A stretch of 64,000 bases of DNA from Chryseolinea lacunae (GTDB lineage Bacteria > Bacteroidota > Bacteroidia > Cytophagales > Cyclobacteriaceae): assembly GCF_016735595.1 (NCBI RefSeq), contig NZ_JAERRB010000004.1, forward strand, positions 558,001-622,000. Direction: 5' to 3'. Positions 8,918-17,584 of the stretch are shown one piece after another. The stretch's first letter is position 1. Each line of letters opens with the position of its first letter. Position numbers and translations under genes: made by a program. The notes under the pieces are model-generated. The model saw only the letters and a program-made list of their open reading frames with translations, made no database searches and had not been told where the DNA came from.

Positions 8918-8925
8918 ACTTATCG

Positions 8926-9426
8926 TTATTTCTTCCCAATCCTCTCCTTATTCACCATCAACACCCCCCGCACCTTATCCAACCCGCGAATCAACCCCTC
9001 ACCATATCGCTCTGCCGTAAACTTTGGCGCCATCTCCCAAATGATAGAAAGACAAAGATCTTCATCCAAAACGCGTTCCAGCCCAGTACCCACTTCAATG
9101 CGGGCCGCGTGCCCTTTGGTGGACACCAACAGGAGCACGCCGTCGTTCATGTCTTTGCGGCCCAGGCCCAGCTCGCGGACTTTCTTTAGCGAATAGTGGT
9201 CGACCATTTCTCCATGGGTATCCACAACGGTCATCACGGCAATTTGTGGCCCCAGGTTTTCGTCGATGTTTCGGATCATGGTGATGAGGCTGTCCTTTTG
9301 AACATCGGAGAGCACGTGGGCTTCGTCGAAGATACGGTTGGCGATGGTTATGTCGCTCGATTTTCCACAGGAAAAAAGGAACAAGATCGAGCCGCTAAAG
9401 AGCGCAAGAGTGCGAAGTGTTTTCAT
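8926..9426 (-). CDS. TPM-domain lipoprotein
   Basis: A 166-residue protein starting MKTLRTLALFSGSILFLFSC, a lipoprotein signal with Cys at about 20. The remainder is a TPM (TPM_phosphatase, YgcG-like) domain: IFDEAHVLSDVQKDSL, LGPQIAVMTVVD, MNDGVLLLVSTKGHAARIEVG, GLERVLDEDLC. The start at 9426 was preferred over in-frame ATGs up to 9582 because it begins directly with the signal sequence. TPM domains occur in thylakoid Psb32 and in bacterial envelope proteins; some show weak phosphatase activity. Unlike many YgcG-type proteins, no C-terminal membrane helix is present. It ends 9 bp before the UPF0175 gene, but an operon link is probably fortuitous. Confidence 0.85.
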   Translation of the reverse strand: MKTLRTLALFSGSILFLFSCGKSSDITIANRIFDEAHVLSDVQKDSLITMIRNIDENLGPQIAVMTVVDTHGEMVDHYSLKKVRELGLGRKDMNDGVLLLVSTKGHAARIEVGTGLERVLDEDLCLSIIWEMAPKFTAERYGEGLIRGLDKVRGVLMVNKERIGKK

Positions 9427-9590
9427 GGTGGTTAGTAGAAATAAAAACTTTAAGAATGTCTGATACATAAAATTGTGGCGAAAATTTTTAATGCGCAATG
9501 GGTACGCAATGTGAAGGAACAAACTTTTATCCGGACCATTGCGTCTACGCATAGCAGCACCTAAATTACAATCTCTTAACAACCTTCCTT

Positions 9591-10586
9591 ATGCAACGCA
9601 AGACCCTCGGCAACTCAACTGTATCGGTAACGCCCATCGCTTTTGGCGCCTGGGCCATTGGTGGATGGATGTGGGGTGGGGCCGAGGATGCCGCCGCACT
9701 CCGCGCCCTCAGAGCCTCTTTCGACGCCGGCATCACCACCATCGACACGGCGCCGGTCTATGGCTTTGGCAAAAGCGAAGAACTCGTGGGCAAGGCCATG
9801 GAAGGAACACCGCGCCACAAATATGAGATCCTCACCAAATACGGTCTCAACTGGAAAACTCCCGAAGGCGAATTCTATTTCGACACCATCGACAACAACG
9901 GCAAGCCCCTCAAAGTCTATAAGTATTCCGCAAAACAAAGTGTGATCCGCGAATGCGAAGACAGCCTGAAACGTCTCAAGACCGACTACATCGACCTGCT
10001 TCAAATCCACTGGGCCGATGCCACCACGCCCATCGCCGAAACCATGGAAGCCGTGGCATTGTTGATCGAACAAGGAAAAGTGCGCGCCGCCGGAGTTTGC
10101 AACTATTCGGCCGAACAAGTGAGTGAGGCCCTGAAGACCGTGAACATCGTATCGAATCAGGTGCCCTACAGCCTGGTGAACCGCGGCATCGAGAAAGACA
10201 TTGTGCCGCAGGCTGTGCAGAAAGGAATGAGCATCGTTCCCTACAGCCCGCTGCAACGCGGCTTGCTCACGGGCAAAATAAAGCCTGGCCATGTGTTCGG
10301 CCCCGGCGACACACGCGAAGGAAGTAAATTCTACAAGCCCGAAAACATTGCGCGCATCAACACCATGCTCGACTCGCTCCGGCCCATCGCCGAAAAACAT
10401 AACGCAACCCTCGCGCAACTCATCATCAACTGGACCACGCGCCAACCCGCCATGGACTGCGTGCTGGTGGGCGCCCGCGACGACAAGCAAGTGAACGACA
10501 ATGTTAAAGCGCTAAGCTTCACAATAACCGACAACGAGTTGAAGGCCATTCGCGCAGCAGCCGAAGCGTTGACGCTGGTGGATTGA
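9591..10586 (+). CDS. Aldo/keto reductase
   Basis: A 331-residue (alpha/beta)8 NADPH-dependent oxidoreductase. The catalytic tetrad is readable: Asp and Tyr in TIDTAPVYG, Lys in LTKYGLNW and His in LQIHWAD. The NADP-binding end has VNRGIEKDIVPQA, YSPLQRGLLTGK and VGARDDKQVNDN. The order and spacing match the AKR11/AKR13-like group of bacterial aldo/keto reductases. It probably reduces aldehydes or ketones; the exact substrate cannot be read. It is a single gene ended by a strong bidirectional terminator shared with the convergent SLOG-family gene. Confidence 0.92.
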   Translation: MQRKTLGNSTVSVTPIAFGAWAIGGWMWGGAEDAAALRALRASFDAGITTIDTAPVYGFGKSEELVGKAMEGTPRHKYEILTKYGLNWKTPEGEFYFDTIDNNGKPLKVYKYSAKQSVIRECEDSLKRLKTDYIDLLQIHWADATTPIAETMEAVALLIEQGKVRAAGVCNYSAEQVSEALKTVNIVSNQVPYSLVNRGIEKDIVPQAVQKGMSIVPYSPLQRGLLTGKIKPGHVFGPGDTREGSKFYKPENIARINTMLDSLRPIAEKHNATLAQLIINWTTRQPAMDCVLVGARDDKQVNDNVKALSFTITDNELKAIRAAAEALTLVD

Positions 10587-10604
10587 TTGCGACCTGGGTT
10601 CAAC

Positions 10605-10641
10605 AAAAAAAGGAGACGCCCGTAAAGAGCGTCTCCTTTTT
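10605..10641. terminator. Bidirectional terminator
   Basis: GGAGACGC and GCGTCTCC form a perfect 8-bp stem with a run of A before it and a run of T after it. It therefore serves both the aldo/keto reductase and the convergent gene at 10674-11180. Confidence 0.9.
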
Positions 10642-10673
10642 AAGGTCTTGAGTTTGAAGTCCGGACGGTGTTT

Positions 10674-11180
10674 TTACGCCAGCTTATTCATCCCCACAAA
10701 CTCCTTAATGTGCTTAATGGTCTCCGGCACATCCTTGCTCACCAACACATTGTAGCTTCCCATATTTTTAAAGAAACGAATGGTGATTTCGTCCTGGTTG
10801 AGCAGGATCACTTTCTTCTTCGACTTCAACGCCAACGCTACTTCCGAAGCGGTGCCGGCGGCCATGCCCAACACCACAGTCACGTGGCTCGACAGCACAC
10901 TGATGTAGTTGCGGCCGCTGCCCATGCTGGTCACGATTTTTATTTGTGCATGATCGGAAGAACCTTTCTCGGTGTCGCCGGGCAGCACGCCAATGGTAAG
11001 GCCTCCGCCTTCCACCGCGCCTTTCAGGGCCGCGTCCATGATGCCGAAGCTGCGGCCGCCGGTGAGGGTGATCCATCCTTCTTTGGCAATGGCTTTGCCG
11101 AGATCGAAGGCCATGATGTTTTCGTCGGGCGTGGCATTTTCGCCAGGGCCCATAACGCCGATAATTATTTTAGACGACAT
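10674..11180 (-). CDS. SLOG/LOG-like Rossmann protein (TIGR00725 type)
   Basis: A 168-residue protein with the nucleotide-binding features of the SLOG/LOG superfamily: an N-terminal strand and glycines (IGVMGPGENA), LTGGRSFGIMDAA in place of the LOG GGxxGxM loop, and GMAAGTASEVALAL in place of PGGxGTxxE. LOG proteins release cytokinin bases from nucleotides, and other members sense nucleotide ligands. The PGG of true LOG enzymes is GMA here, so phosphoribohydrolase activity is uncertain. Older annotations call such proteins lysine decarboxylase, which is not supported. The gene stands alone. Confidence 0.8.
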   Translation of the reverse strand: MSSKIIIGVMGPGENATPDENIMAFDLGKAIAKEGWITLTGGRSFGIMDAALKGAVEGGGLTIGVLPGDTEKGSSDHAQIKIVTSMGSGRNYISVLSSHVTVVLGMAAGTASEVALALKSKKKVILLNQDEITIRFFKNMGSYNVLVSKDVPETIKHIKEFVGMNKLA

Positions 11181-11248
11181 AGGGACGGGGGTTCAAAGGA
11201 AGACGCAATTTATAGGCAGGCGCGCACAGTAACAAAAATTTCAACGGG

Positions 11249-11656
11249 TCATTCGTCAAATTCATGGTTACAATCACCGCAACGAAAGACTTTTTCATGC
11301 GGGAAGAAGATGCCAAAGAAAACCACGTTGAGCAGGGATGTTATCTTCATGTTAAACCGGTTCGGAAAATCGCGCACCACATTCTTCGAGAAACATTGCG
11401 GGCAGGTGTTGCCCGTGTCGTCAACCATAAGGTTCTGTTCTTCCAGCAACTGCCCGGCACGTTCGGCATCGTGGGCAAACAAATGCAGGCGCACGTGTAT
11501 GATCATCATGCTGTGTGCTCCAGGGTAGAGGTTGGCCATGTTCTCCTCGGTGAGAAAACACGCAATGCCATAGGCATCGAGCTTTGCTTTCGCGATGTTG
11601 GCCTCAATGGCGTTGTCGAACTGCCGGAACGCGATGATGGTTTCAGGGCCGGACAT
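11249..11656 (-). CDS. DUF2007 protein with C-terminal zinc ribbon
   Basis: A 135-residue cytoplasmic protein. Residues about 6-75 form a DUF2007 (PII-like, 'putative signal transducing') domain: AFRQFDNAIEANIAKAKLDA, YGIACFLTEENMANLYPG and IHVRLHLFAHDAERA. Residues about 84-132 hold a zinc ribbon with CPQC and CGDC pairs around a short hydrophobic stretch. The domain pair suggests a small regulator or adaptor; nothing defines its ligand. The Cys pairs make metal binding likely. Confidence 0.78.
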   Translation of the reverse strand: MSGPETIIAFRQFDNAIEANIAKAKLDAYGIACFLTEENMANLYPGAHSMMIIHVRLHLFAHDAERAGQLLEEQNLMVDDTGNTCPQCFSKNVVRDFPNRFNMKITSLLNVVFFGIFFPHEKVFRCGDCNHEFDE

Positions 11657-11775
11657 GGTTCAGTTTTATAAGGTTCACAAGATAGACTCCGCCAGGGGAA
11701 AGGGTGAGCGTGCGTGCAGTTGACCCATCCTCACCTCTAAACGTGCGGTAGTTGCCTTTGTTCAGAAAAATTGCT

Positions 11776-11807
11776 ATTGGCCTGCCCATCCTAAATCCAC
11801 ATCTTTG
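11776..11807 (+). promoter_or_regulatory. Candidate housekeeping promoter of the nucleotidase gene
   Basis: ATTG at 11776-11779 and CATCTTTG at 11800-11807 are separated by 20 bp, close to the Bacteroidota pattern TTTG-N19/21-TAnnTTTG. The predicted start of transcription is about 20 bp before the ATG at 11836. Confidence 0.55.
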
Positions 11808-11835
11808 CATTAGGAAAGATAACGAAAAGACAAAG

Positions 11836-12357
11836 ATGAAACGATTGATTGTTGACATGGACGATGTGATGGCCGATGCCACCGGGCAGATTTTGAACTA
11901 CTACCACCAGGAATTCGGCGTGCGCATTCCCCGCGAAGCACTAAACGACAAAGACGAACTCCAGGGCTTCCCCGACAACCACGACAAGATTCAGCAGTTT
12001 CTGTTCCAGGAAAACTTCTTCCGCACCATGACGCCCCACGTCGACAGCCGCGAGGTAATGGCCGAGCTTAATAAAAAATACGACCTGTTCATTGTCTCCG
12101 CCGCCATGCAGTTTCCGCAGTCGCTGCCCGAAAAGCTGGCGTGGCTCAACGAACATTTCTCATTTCTTGATTGGAAGCAGATCGTATTCTGCGGAAGCAA
12201 AGCCGTGGTGCACGGCGACTACATGATAGACGACCTGCCCCACAACCTCGAACGGTTCAATGGAGAAAAACTCATCTACACCGCCCCGCACAACACCCAC
12301 ATCAATCGCTTCAGCCGGGTGAACAGCTGGAAAGAAGTGGGCGACAGGCTTCTGTAG
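11836..12357 (+). CDS. 5'(3')-deoxyribonucleotidase-like HAD phosphatase (NT5C family)
   Basis: A 173-residue protein of the NT5C (cytosolic/mitochondrial 5'(3')-deoxyribonucleotidase) family of HAD phosphatases. Motif I is DMDDVMADATG, with the nucleophile and acid/base aspartates. Motif II is in FIVSAAMQFP, the motif III lysine in FCGSKAVVHGDYM, and motif IV is DDLP. It would dephosphorylate (deoxy)nucleoside monophosphates and so help balance nucleotide pools. The ATG at 11836 puts the nucleophile at residue 8, as usual, and follows a good promoter. Confidence 0.87.
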   Translation: MKRLIVDMDDVMADATGQILNYYHQEFGVRIPREALNDKDELQGFPDNHDKIQQFLFQENFFRTMTPHVDSREVMAELNKKYDLFIVSAAMQFPQSLPEKLAWLNEHFSFLDWKQIVFCGSKAVVHGDYMIDDLPHNLERFNGEKLIYTAPHNTHINRFSRVNSWKEVGDRLL

Positions 12358-12395
12358 AAATCTTAGATTAGAAAGGAAGGTTATTCGTGGATATC

Positions 12396-13268
12396 TCAAT
12401 CCAGCCTCACCGAAGTCATAGACAGCGAACCCATAATGGTCTTGTCGTTGAAGAACGACAGCGAATCGTTTTTGTCTTTCACACCCAGCGTGTAGAGCAA
12501 CGGTAAGTAGTGCTCGGGCGTGGGAATGGATAACGCCGCCGCAGGACCCAGATTCTGAAATTGAATGAGGGCCTGGTGGTCGTTGGCCGTAATCAATGTT
12601 TTGAACTTCTCGTTCATTTCATCGGCCCACGCAAAGCCACCGTCGGGATTGTTCCAGTCGATGGCGCGCAGGTTGTGCACCATATTGCCACTGCCGATGA
12701 TGAGCACACCTTTTGTGCGCAGCGCAGCGAGTTCGGCCGCCAGCTCGTAGTGATACTGTGGCTTCTGCCGGATGTCGATGCTCAACTGCAGCACCGGTAT
12801 GTTCGCGTCGGGATACATGTTTTTCACCACCGACCATGTGCCGTGGTCAAGCCCCCAGTCGTGATCGAGATGAACTTTTGTTTTTTGAATGAGCTGCGCG
12901 GTTTGGCGGGCCAGTTCAGGATGACCGGGTGCAGGATATTGCACATCAAACAACGCTTGCGGAAAACCGCCAAAGTCGTGAATGGTTTGAGGCTGTTGCA
13001 TGGCCGTGATGGCCGTGCCGTTGGTGAGCCAGTGTGCCGAAATGACCAGCACCGCCGTGGGCAACGGAATTTCTTTTCCCATCGCCGCCCAGCGTTGGCT
13101 GAAGACGTTGTCTTCGATGCCGTTCATGGGGCTGCCATGGCCAATAAACAGTGCAGGCGTCTTGCGACTTTGGGTCGAGAGACTGTCACCGAAATTTTTG
13201 AGATCTTTTAACGTGTTCATAGCCGGAATGCTAAAGAGAGAAGATAGAAGAAATTCAGCTCTGTTCAT
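12396..13268 (-). CDS. ygiD: 4,5-DOPA-extradiol-dioxygenase-like protein (LigB/YgiD family)
   Basis: A 290-residue member of the class III extradiol ring-cleavage (LigB) family, close in order and motifs to E. coli YgiD. The metal-binding histidines are in ALFIGHGSPMN, LVISAHWLTNG and GSGNMVHNLRAI, and a further conserved His lies in DHDWGLDHGTW. YgiD opens the ring of L-DOPA and related catechols with zinc. The start at 13268 is kept (MNRAEFLLSSLF), giving an N-terminal extension ahead of MNTLKDL at 13220; that later ATG is a reasonable alternative. It is a single gene, convergent with the nucleotidase gene 38 bp away. Confidence 0.9.
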   Translation of the reverse strand: MNRAEFLLSSLFSIPAMNTLKDLKNFGDSLSTQSRKTPALFIGHGSPMNGIEDNVFSQRWAAMGKEIPLPTAVLVISAHWLTNGTAITAMQQPQTIHDFGGFPQALFDVQYPAPGHPELARQTAQLIQKTKVHLDHDWGLDHGTWSVVKNMYPDANIPVLQLSIDIRQKPQYHYELAAELAALRTKGVLIIGSGNMVHNLRAIDWNNPDGGFAWADEMNEKFKTLITANDHQALIQFQNLGPAAALSIPTPEHYLPLLYTLGVKDKNDSLSFFNDKTIMGSLSMTSVRLD

Positions 13269-13400
13269 GCCAACGTGTTTGTCAAATCTTTCCGGGCCGT
13301 TTCAAAAAACATCACATCAACAAGCTCCACCCTTCGTAAAACCCCTCTCACCATGAAGGGGGAGATTGTATGATGCAATTTTTTTGATACAGGTTGTTGC

Positions 13401-13928
13401 TTATGCTTTCACAAACTCGGCAAGCACTTCAATCTTCACATCGTCGCCCACCACAATGCCACCGGTTTCGGTGAGTGCACTCCAGTTGAGACCAAATTCT
13501 TTGCGATTGATTTTGCCGGTGATTTCGAAGGCCGCCACATCGTAGCTTCCGCCAAAGCCTTTCACAGTGCCGTTATATTCCACAGCCAACGAAACTTCTT
13601 TCGTGGTGCCGCGCACGGTCAGGTCGCCGCTCAGTTCATATTCGTTGCCCGATTTTTTGCGGAACGATTTCGATGTGAAGGTGATGGCAGGGTGATTTGC
13701 CGCATCAAAGAAGTCGGCAGATTTCAAGTGGCCGTCGCGTTGTGCGTTCTTGGTGTCGAGGCTGTCAACAACGGCTTCGAATGTAATTTTTGCATCCGAA
13801 AAATCTTCTTTGCTGCTGTCCACGGTGGCCGAATAGGTGTTGAAGTTTCCTGCGATGGTAGATACCACTAAGTGTTTCACTTTGAATTTCACTTCCGAGT
13901 GGTTGGGGTCAAGTTTCCAGGTTGCCAT
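13401..13928 (-). CDS. YceI family protein (lipocalin-like, polyisoprenoid binding)
   Basis: A 175-residue protein covering the whole YceI domain: WKLDPNHSEVKFKVKHLVVS, DGHLKSADFFDAANHPAITF, YELSGDLTVRGTTKEVSL and INRKEFGLNW. YceI folds as a lipocalin-like barrel that holds a long polyisoprenoid chain such as a quinone precursor. This copy has no signal peptide, so it is a cytoplasmic form, common in Bacteroidota. A perfect palindrome lies upstream at 13989-14002 and looks like an operator. YceI genes are often under MarR-type or stress regulators. Confidence 0.93.
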   Translation of the reverse strand: MATWKLDPNHSEVKFKVKHLVVSTIAGNFNTYSATVDSSKEDFSDAKITFEAVVDSLDTKNAQRDGHLKSADFFDAANHPAITFTSKSFRKKSGNEYELSGDLTVRGTTKEVSLAVEYNGTVKGFGGSYDVAAFEITGKINRKEFGLNWSALTETGGIVVGDDVKIEVLAEFVKA

Positions 13929-13988
13929 AATACTGTTTGTTAAAATGTTTGTTTCGTTTTTGTTTTCCTGTCTATTGTCTTAGCGACA

Positions 13989-14002
13989 GTTGTATATACA
14001 AC
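13989..14002. promoter_or_regulatory. Perfect 14-bp palindrome upstream of the YceI gene, putative MarR-type operator
   Basis: GTTGTATATACAAC is a perfect inverted repeat located 61 bp before the YceI start codon. Its form TTGTAnnTACAA is typical of sites bound by dimeric winged-helix repressors of the MarR family. No MarR gene is present in the window, so the binder would be encoded elsewhere. Confidence 0.5.
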
Positions 14003-14156
14003 AAATGTAGACCCTGGAAGTTCACAACACATCGAAATATTTAAATATTTTTTGATTAATGCGTTTTTTGGGGTTCTGAGGCCATTTTTTCTATCTTTCA
14101 GTCACGTTCGCCCCGCGGCTTCCGTGTTGTCTCTGACCCTCTTTTCCAACTCACCT

Positions 14157-16922
14157 ATGCGCCACCCTCTTGCCCTTCTCTTATTAATAGTGTGTTTGCC
14201 CTGGGGCGCCAACCGGGCCACGGGGCAGCCGCTCAGCCAAATCCAGCAAAAGGCCCTGAATGCCTATGTGGACTATGCCAACCAATCGGCCGAAGAAGTG
14301 ACGGCTGTGGTGAAAAGCCTCATGAACTACTATCCCGACCTGCACCGCACCAAACGCTACACGAATCCGCGCTATGTGTGCCCCGTGCAACTCGAAGACT
14401 ATTACCTCAACACCGCCCTCGCGCAAGCCAAAGCGCTTCCCCCCAGCCACGCCCAGGCGATCGCCGCCAAGCTGACAGCCCTGCGCACCGCCGCCGAAAA
14501 AATTGACGAGCAATGCAAAGCGCTCGACACCTATCACAAACTCGAAGACTATAAACAAGACAACTTTGCGAAAGCCGACCAGATCATCGTGGCCGTGCAG
14601 GAGTTGGTTGGAGACTATGCGCAAAAGCAACAAGACCTGGCCACAGCGCTGGAGACCGCGTTCAAAAAAATGAATCCCTACGTGGCCACCAACGCCTATC
14701 ACAAAACCGACGCCATGATGCGGCAAGAGATTGTCCGCGAGAAAGCCTTTCTCGACGCGTGGACGTTCAACCTCAACGAATCGGTGCACACCGGCTGGCC
14801 GGTAGATAAATTGGAGAAGAGCATTGTAGAGACCGACGCCCAACTGAAAGCGTTCGCGGCCTACAAGCCGTTTCTGAAATATCCGGCCTCCAGCATGTAT
14901 CCATCCTTTCAGGAAGCCATGGGCAACATGCTCGAAGTGAAACGCAATGGCCTCGATGGCTACAACTTCGACGCAAAAAAATCGGACACACACAGCAACC
15001 AGGTTTACCTCGACCTCATCAACTACTACAACGGGGTGCTGGTGTCGGACTATAACACCTACGTGGATTTTGCGCAAGGCAACTACAGTGGGTTAAAGAC
15101 CATAAAATACGTCGTACGGTTTGGCATCCGCCTCGAGCCGAAGTCAGACGGTGTGAGTGTGAAACCGTTCAACGACATCAAGCATGCAGCCGTGGCGCCG
15201 CTCAAACAAAAGACGGCCATTTCCAAAACAGCATTCGACGCACTCAACAACTACATCGACTTCATCAATGAAGGCGAACGCCAGCTGCGCTACCTGCACG
15301 ACGTGTGGCGAAACGCAAACTCCGATGCAGCCTACTACGAAACCATCGAAACCTTTACCGGACGCGGCGGCATGACGTTCGACTATAAGAATTTTGAAGT
15401 GCCGCTGTCCCTCTTTCAAAAAACAGTATCCGACAGTGAGGCACTGCCCTCCACCCTGGCCAGATCACTCAACGATCAGGCCGAAGTGTTGCTCAGCATT
15501 TTGAAAGAGATGGACCAGCAAAGCGCGTCGCTGCAGGTTGAGGTAACGGAGAAGCGCTATGAACAGGATCATCTGAAAAATGTGTTCGCCATACTCGACC
15601 GGAACAAGGTGCTCTACGACGTGTTCGATGCAAAAAAGGAACAGCTTTATAACGATGTGCGCACCGTCTACGAAGCCTATCCGCCTGTGAATGCAGCATC
15701 GTCGTGGTATGTGTCGGGCAGTGCCTTGCAGACCCTGGTAGACTACGACCACGAAGAGTTGTTCAAAGCCAGGGCGCGCTACCGGGGCGACACAAGCGTG
15801 CAGATTTCAACCGCTAAAATTGATCAGCAACTTCGCGAGGTGCTGGCAAAGGAATATGCCAACATGAAGGGCATCGAGAAAATAGGACGCAACAATGGCA
15901 ATTGCCCCTACACACCCTACGAAGATCTGCCCAAGTCGTCGAAAGCCCTGAGCGAACGCCTCGCCAAATTCAAACCCGTCACGTCCGATCGCAACAGCGA
16001 ACATCCCTATCATGAAATGGTCTATCACTACAACGACGTGGTAGACTACCTCAATAAGTTCGCCACGCTATCAAAAGAAGTTCTCCTGCTCAAGACCGTG
16101 AAGCAGCCGGAGTTTTTTGACGTGAAGCACAGCGAGAAAAAAGCAACCCCCAACACACCGAAGACCGACACCCCCGTGGCCAAGCCGGCGAATCAAGGCG
16201 GCGCTGCCACGGTGCCGGTCACCAGCCCGGCCGTGGCCACACAGGCAAGCCCGCCGCCACAACGCCCCGCCACAAAACCCGCAGCCCAAACCAAAGTGTT
16301 GCACGACACGGTCTATATCGAAAAACGCGACACCGTCTATCTCGGCGCGCCGGGCGAGAACCTTCGTTCCATGGAAGGTTATGCGAGCAACAACATGGTG
16401 TTGTTGCTCGATGTGTCGGGTTCCATGAACTCGCCTGAGAAACTTCCGCTGCTTAAAACGTCGGTGCTCAACCTGCTGTCCATGATGCGCCAGGAAGACG
16501 AAGTGTCGATCATCGCCTTTTCGGGCAAGCCCAAGGTGTTGCTCGAAGGAGCATCGTTCAAAGAAGGAGAGAAGATTGAAAAGGCCATCCAGGATCTGAA
16601 GTCGTCGGGCAAAACCGACGGCAACGCGGGCGTGAAGCTGGCCTACAAAGTGGCCGATGCCAACTACATCCGCGGCGGCAACAACCGCATCATCCTGGCC
16701 ACCGATGGCGAGTTTGCTCTCAGTGAAGAAATACAACAGCTCATCGACAAGTTTTCGCGCGAAGATATTTTTCTTTCCGTGTTCAACTTCGGCAAAGGCA
16801 TGGGCACATCGAAGAGCCTCGAAAAACTGGCCGGCATGGGCAAGGGCAACTATGAATACATCTCCAAAGAAAACGTGGACTATAAACTGATCCGCGAAGC
16901 CAAAGCCAAACGCAAGAAATGA
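14157..16922 (+). CDS. Large exported protein with C-terminal von Willebrand factor A domain
   Basis: A 921-residue protein. The ATG at 14157 starts a clear signal peptide (MRHPLALLLLIVCLPWGANR). Residues about 25-680 are helical, with no family I recognise, followed by a Pro/Thr/Ala-rich linker (about 680-740, PKTDTPVAKPANQGG and following). A VWA domain occupies about 745-910 and has an intact MIDAS start DVSGSMNS, with threonine and aspartate partners in SSGKTDGNAGV and LATDGEFALSEE. Metal-dependent ligand binding at the cell surface or in the periplasm is likely. The Pro-rich linker suggests it spans some distance. It ends about 150 bp before the ECF sigma operon and may be unrelated to it. 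Confidence 0.85.
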   Translation: MRHPLALLLLIVCLPWGANRATGQPLSQIQQKALNAYVDYANQSAEEVTAVVKSLMNYYPDLHRTKRYTNPRYVCPVQLEDYYLNTALAQAKALPPSHAQAIAAKLTALRTAAEKIDEQCKALDTYHKLEDYKQDNFAKADQIIVAVQELVGDYAQKQQDLATALETAFKKMNPYVATNAYHKTDAMMRQEIVREKAFLDAWTFNLNESVHTGWPVDKLEKSIVETDAQLKAFAAYKPFLKYPASSMYPSFQEAMGNMLEVKRNGLDGYNFDAKKSDTHSNQVYLDLINYYNGVLVSDYNTYVDFAQGNYSGLKTIKYVVRFGIRLEPKSDGVSVKPFNDIKHAAVAPLKQKTAISKTAFDALNNYIDFINEGERQLRYLHDVWRNANSDAAYYETIETFTGRGGMTFDYKNFEVPLSLFQKTVSDSEALPSTLARSLNDQAEVLLSILKEMDQQSASLQVEVTEKRYEQDHLKNVFAILDRNKVLYDVFDAKKEQLYNDVRTVYEAYPPVNAASSWYVSGSALQTLVDYDHEELFKARARYRGDTSVQISTAKIDQQLREVLAKEYANMKGIEKIGRNNGNCPYTPYEDLPKSSKALSERLAKFKPVTSDRNSEHPYHEMVYHYNDVVDYLNKFATLSKEVLLLKTVKQPEFFDVKHSEKKATPNTPKTDTPVAKPANQGGAATVPVTSPAVATQASPPPQRPATKPAAQTKVLHDTVYIEKRDTVYLGAPGENLRSMEGYASNNMVLLLDVSGSMNSPEKLPLLKTSVLNLLSMMRQEDEVSIIAFSGKPKVLLEGASFKEGEKIEKAIQDLKSSGKTDGNAGVKLAYKVADANYIRGGNNRIILATDGEFALSEEIQQLIDKFSREDIFLSVFNFGKGMGTSKSLEKLAGMGKGNYEYISKENVDYKLIREAKAKRKK

Positions 16923-17025
16923 GGCGTAGCAACTGCCGGATGCGGTTTCCGCGCTTGACTCAGGCTGGTGTGCCGGCATGGCCGGCCTGAAGAAGGGGGA
17001 GCCCAAAAGAATTTTTACAAACCTT

Positions 17026-17053
17026 TGTAACATCCCTCCGGGGGTGCCGTCTT
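17026..17053 (+). promoter_or_regulatory. Predicted ECF-sigma promoter, probably autoregulatory
   Basis: TGTAAC at 17026-17031 and CGTCTT at 17048-17053 are separated by 16 bp, the geometry of ECF sigma promoters (AAC-type -35, CGTC-type -10). The site lies just before the sigma factor gene. The -35 also overlaps a perfect palindrome TTACAAA-CC-TTTGTAA at 17015-17030, a possible extra binding site. Confidence 0.65.
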
Positions 17054-17071
17054 GTATTTGAATTTAGCCGA

Positions 17072-17584
17072 ATGAATATCGAATCCTTTCAGAACCGGGT
17101 ATTGCCAGCGAAAAACAAGCTTTTTCGATTTGCCCTCCGATTCCTGGGCAACGAAGAAGAAGCCAAGGACGTGGTGCAGGAAGTGTTTATCCGGGTGTGG
17201 AACGGACGGGAGCAGATGAACGAGGTGCAGAACTGGGAAGCGTGGTGCATGCGCATCACCAAAAATCTCTCCCTCGACCGCATCCGCACCCTGTCGCGAA
17301 AACAAACCCACCCGCTGGAAGATGGCTACGACATTCGGCAGGAAAGCTTGTCGCCTCATGAATCAACCGAAATACAGGAGAGCATGAACCGCATTGGCCA
17401 ATATATCGCCGCCCTGCCCGAAAAGCAGCGCCAGGTAATGCACCTCCGCGATGTGGAGGGGTATAGCTACAACGAGATCTGCGAGATCTTGGAACTCGAC
17501 ATGAACCAGGTGAAAGTGAACCTGTTTAGAGCACGCCAAGCCGTGCGTGAAAAATTGATGAAGATAAACGCGTATGGACTCTAA
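17072..17584 (+). CDS. ECF-type RNA polymerase sigma-70 factor
   Basis: A 170-residue extracytoplasmic-function sigma factor. Region 2 (about 10-80) includes FALRFLGNEEEAKDVVQEVF and WEAWCMRITKNLSLDRIR, the -10-binding part. Region 4 (about 110-165) includes LPEKQRQVMHLRDVEGYSYN and ILELDMNQVKVNLFRARQAV, the -35-binding helix-turn-helix. It overlaps the next gene by 11 bp, so the two are translationally coupled. The promoter just upstream has ECF-type elements, implying self-activation. The regulon probably includes the downstream DUF4252 genes. Confidence 0.93.
   Translation: MNIESFQNRVLPAKNKLFRFALRFLGNEEEAKDVVQEVFIRVWNGREQMNEVQNWEAWCMRITKNLSLDRIRTLSRKQTHPLEDGYDIRQESLSPHESTEIQESMNRIGQYIAALPEKQRQVMHLRDVEGYSYNEICEILELDMNQVKVNLFRARQAVREKLMKINAYGL

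Noticed and set aside
10668-11671. Plus-strand open frames opposite the SLOG and DUF2007 genes
   Set aside because: They are reverse-strand shadows of two genes with clear family motifs.
13330-13365. Possible terminator after the YceI gene (CCCC/GGGG)
   Set aside because: The stem is only four to five pairs with a large loop, so it was not listed.
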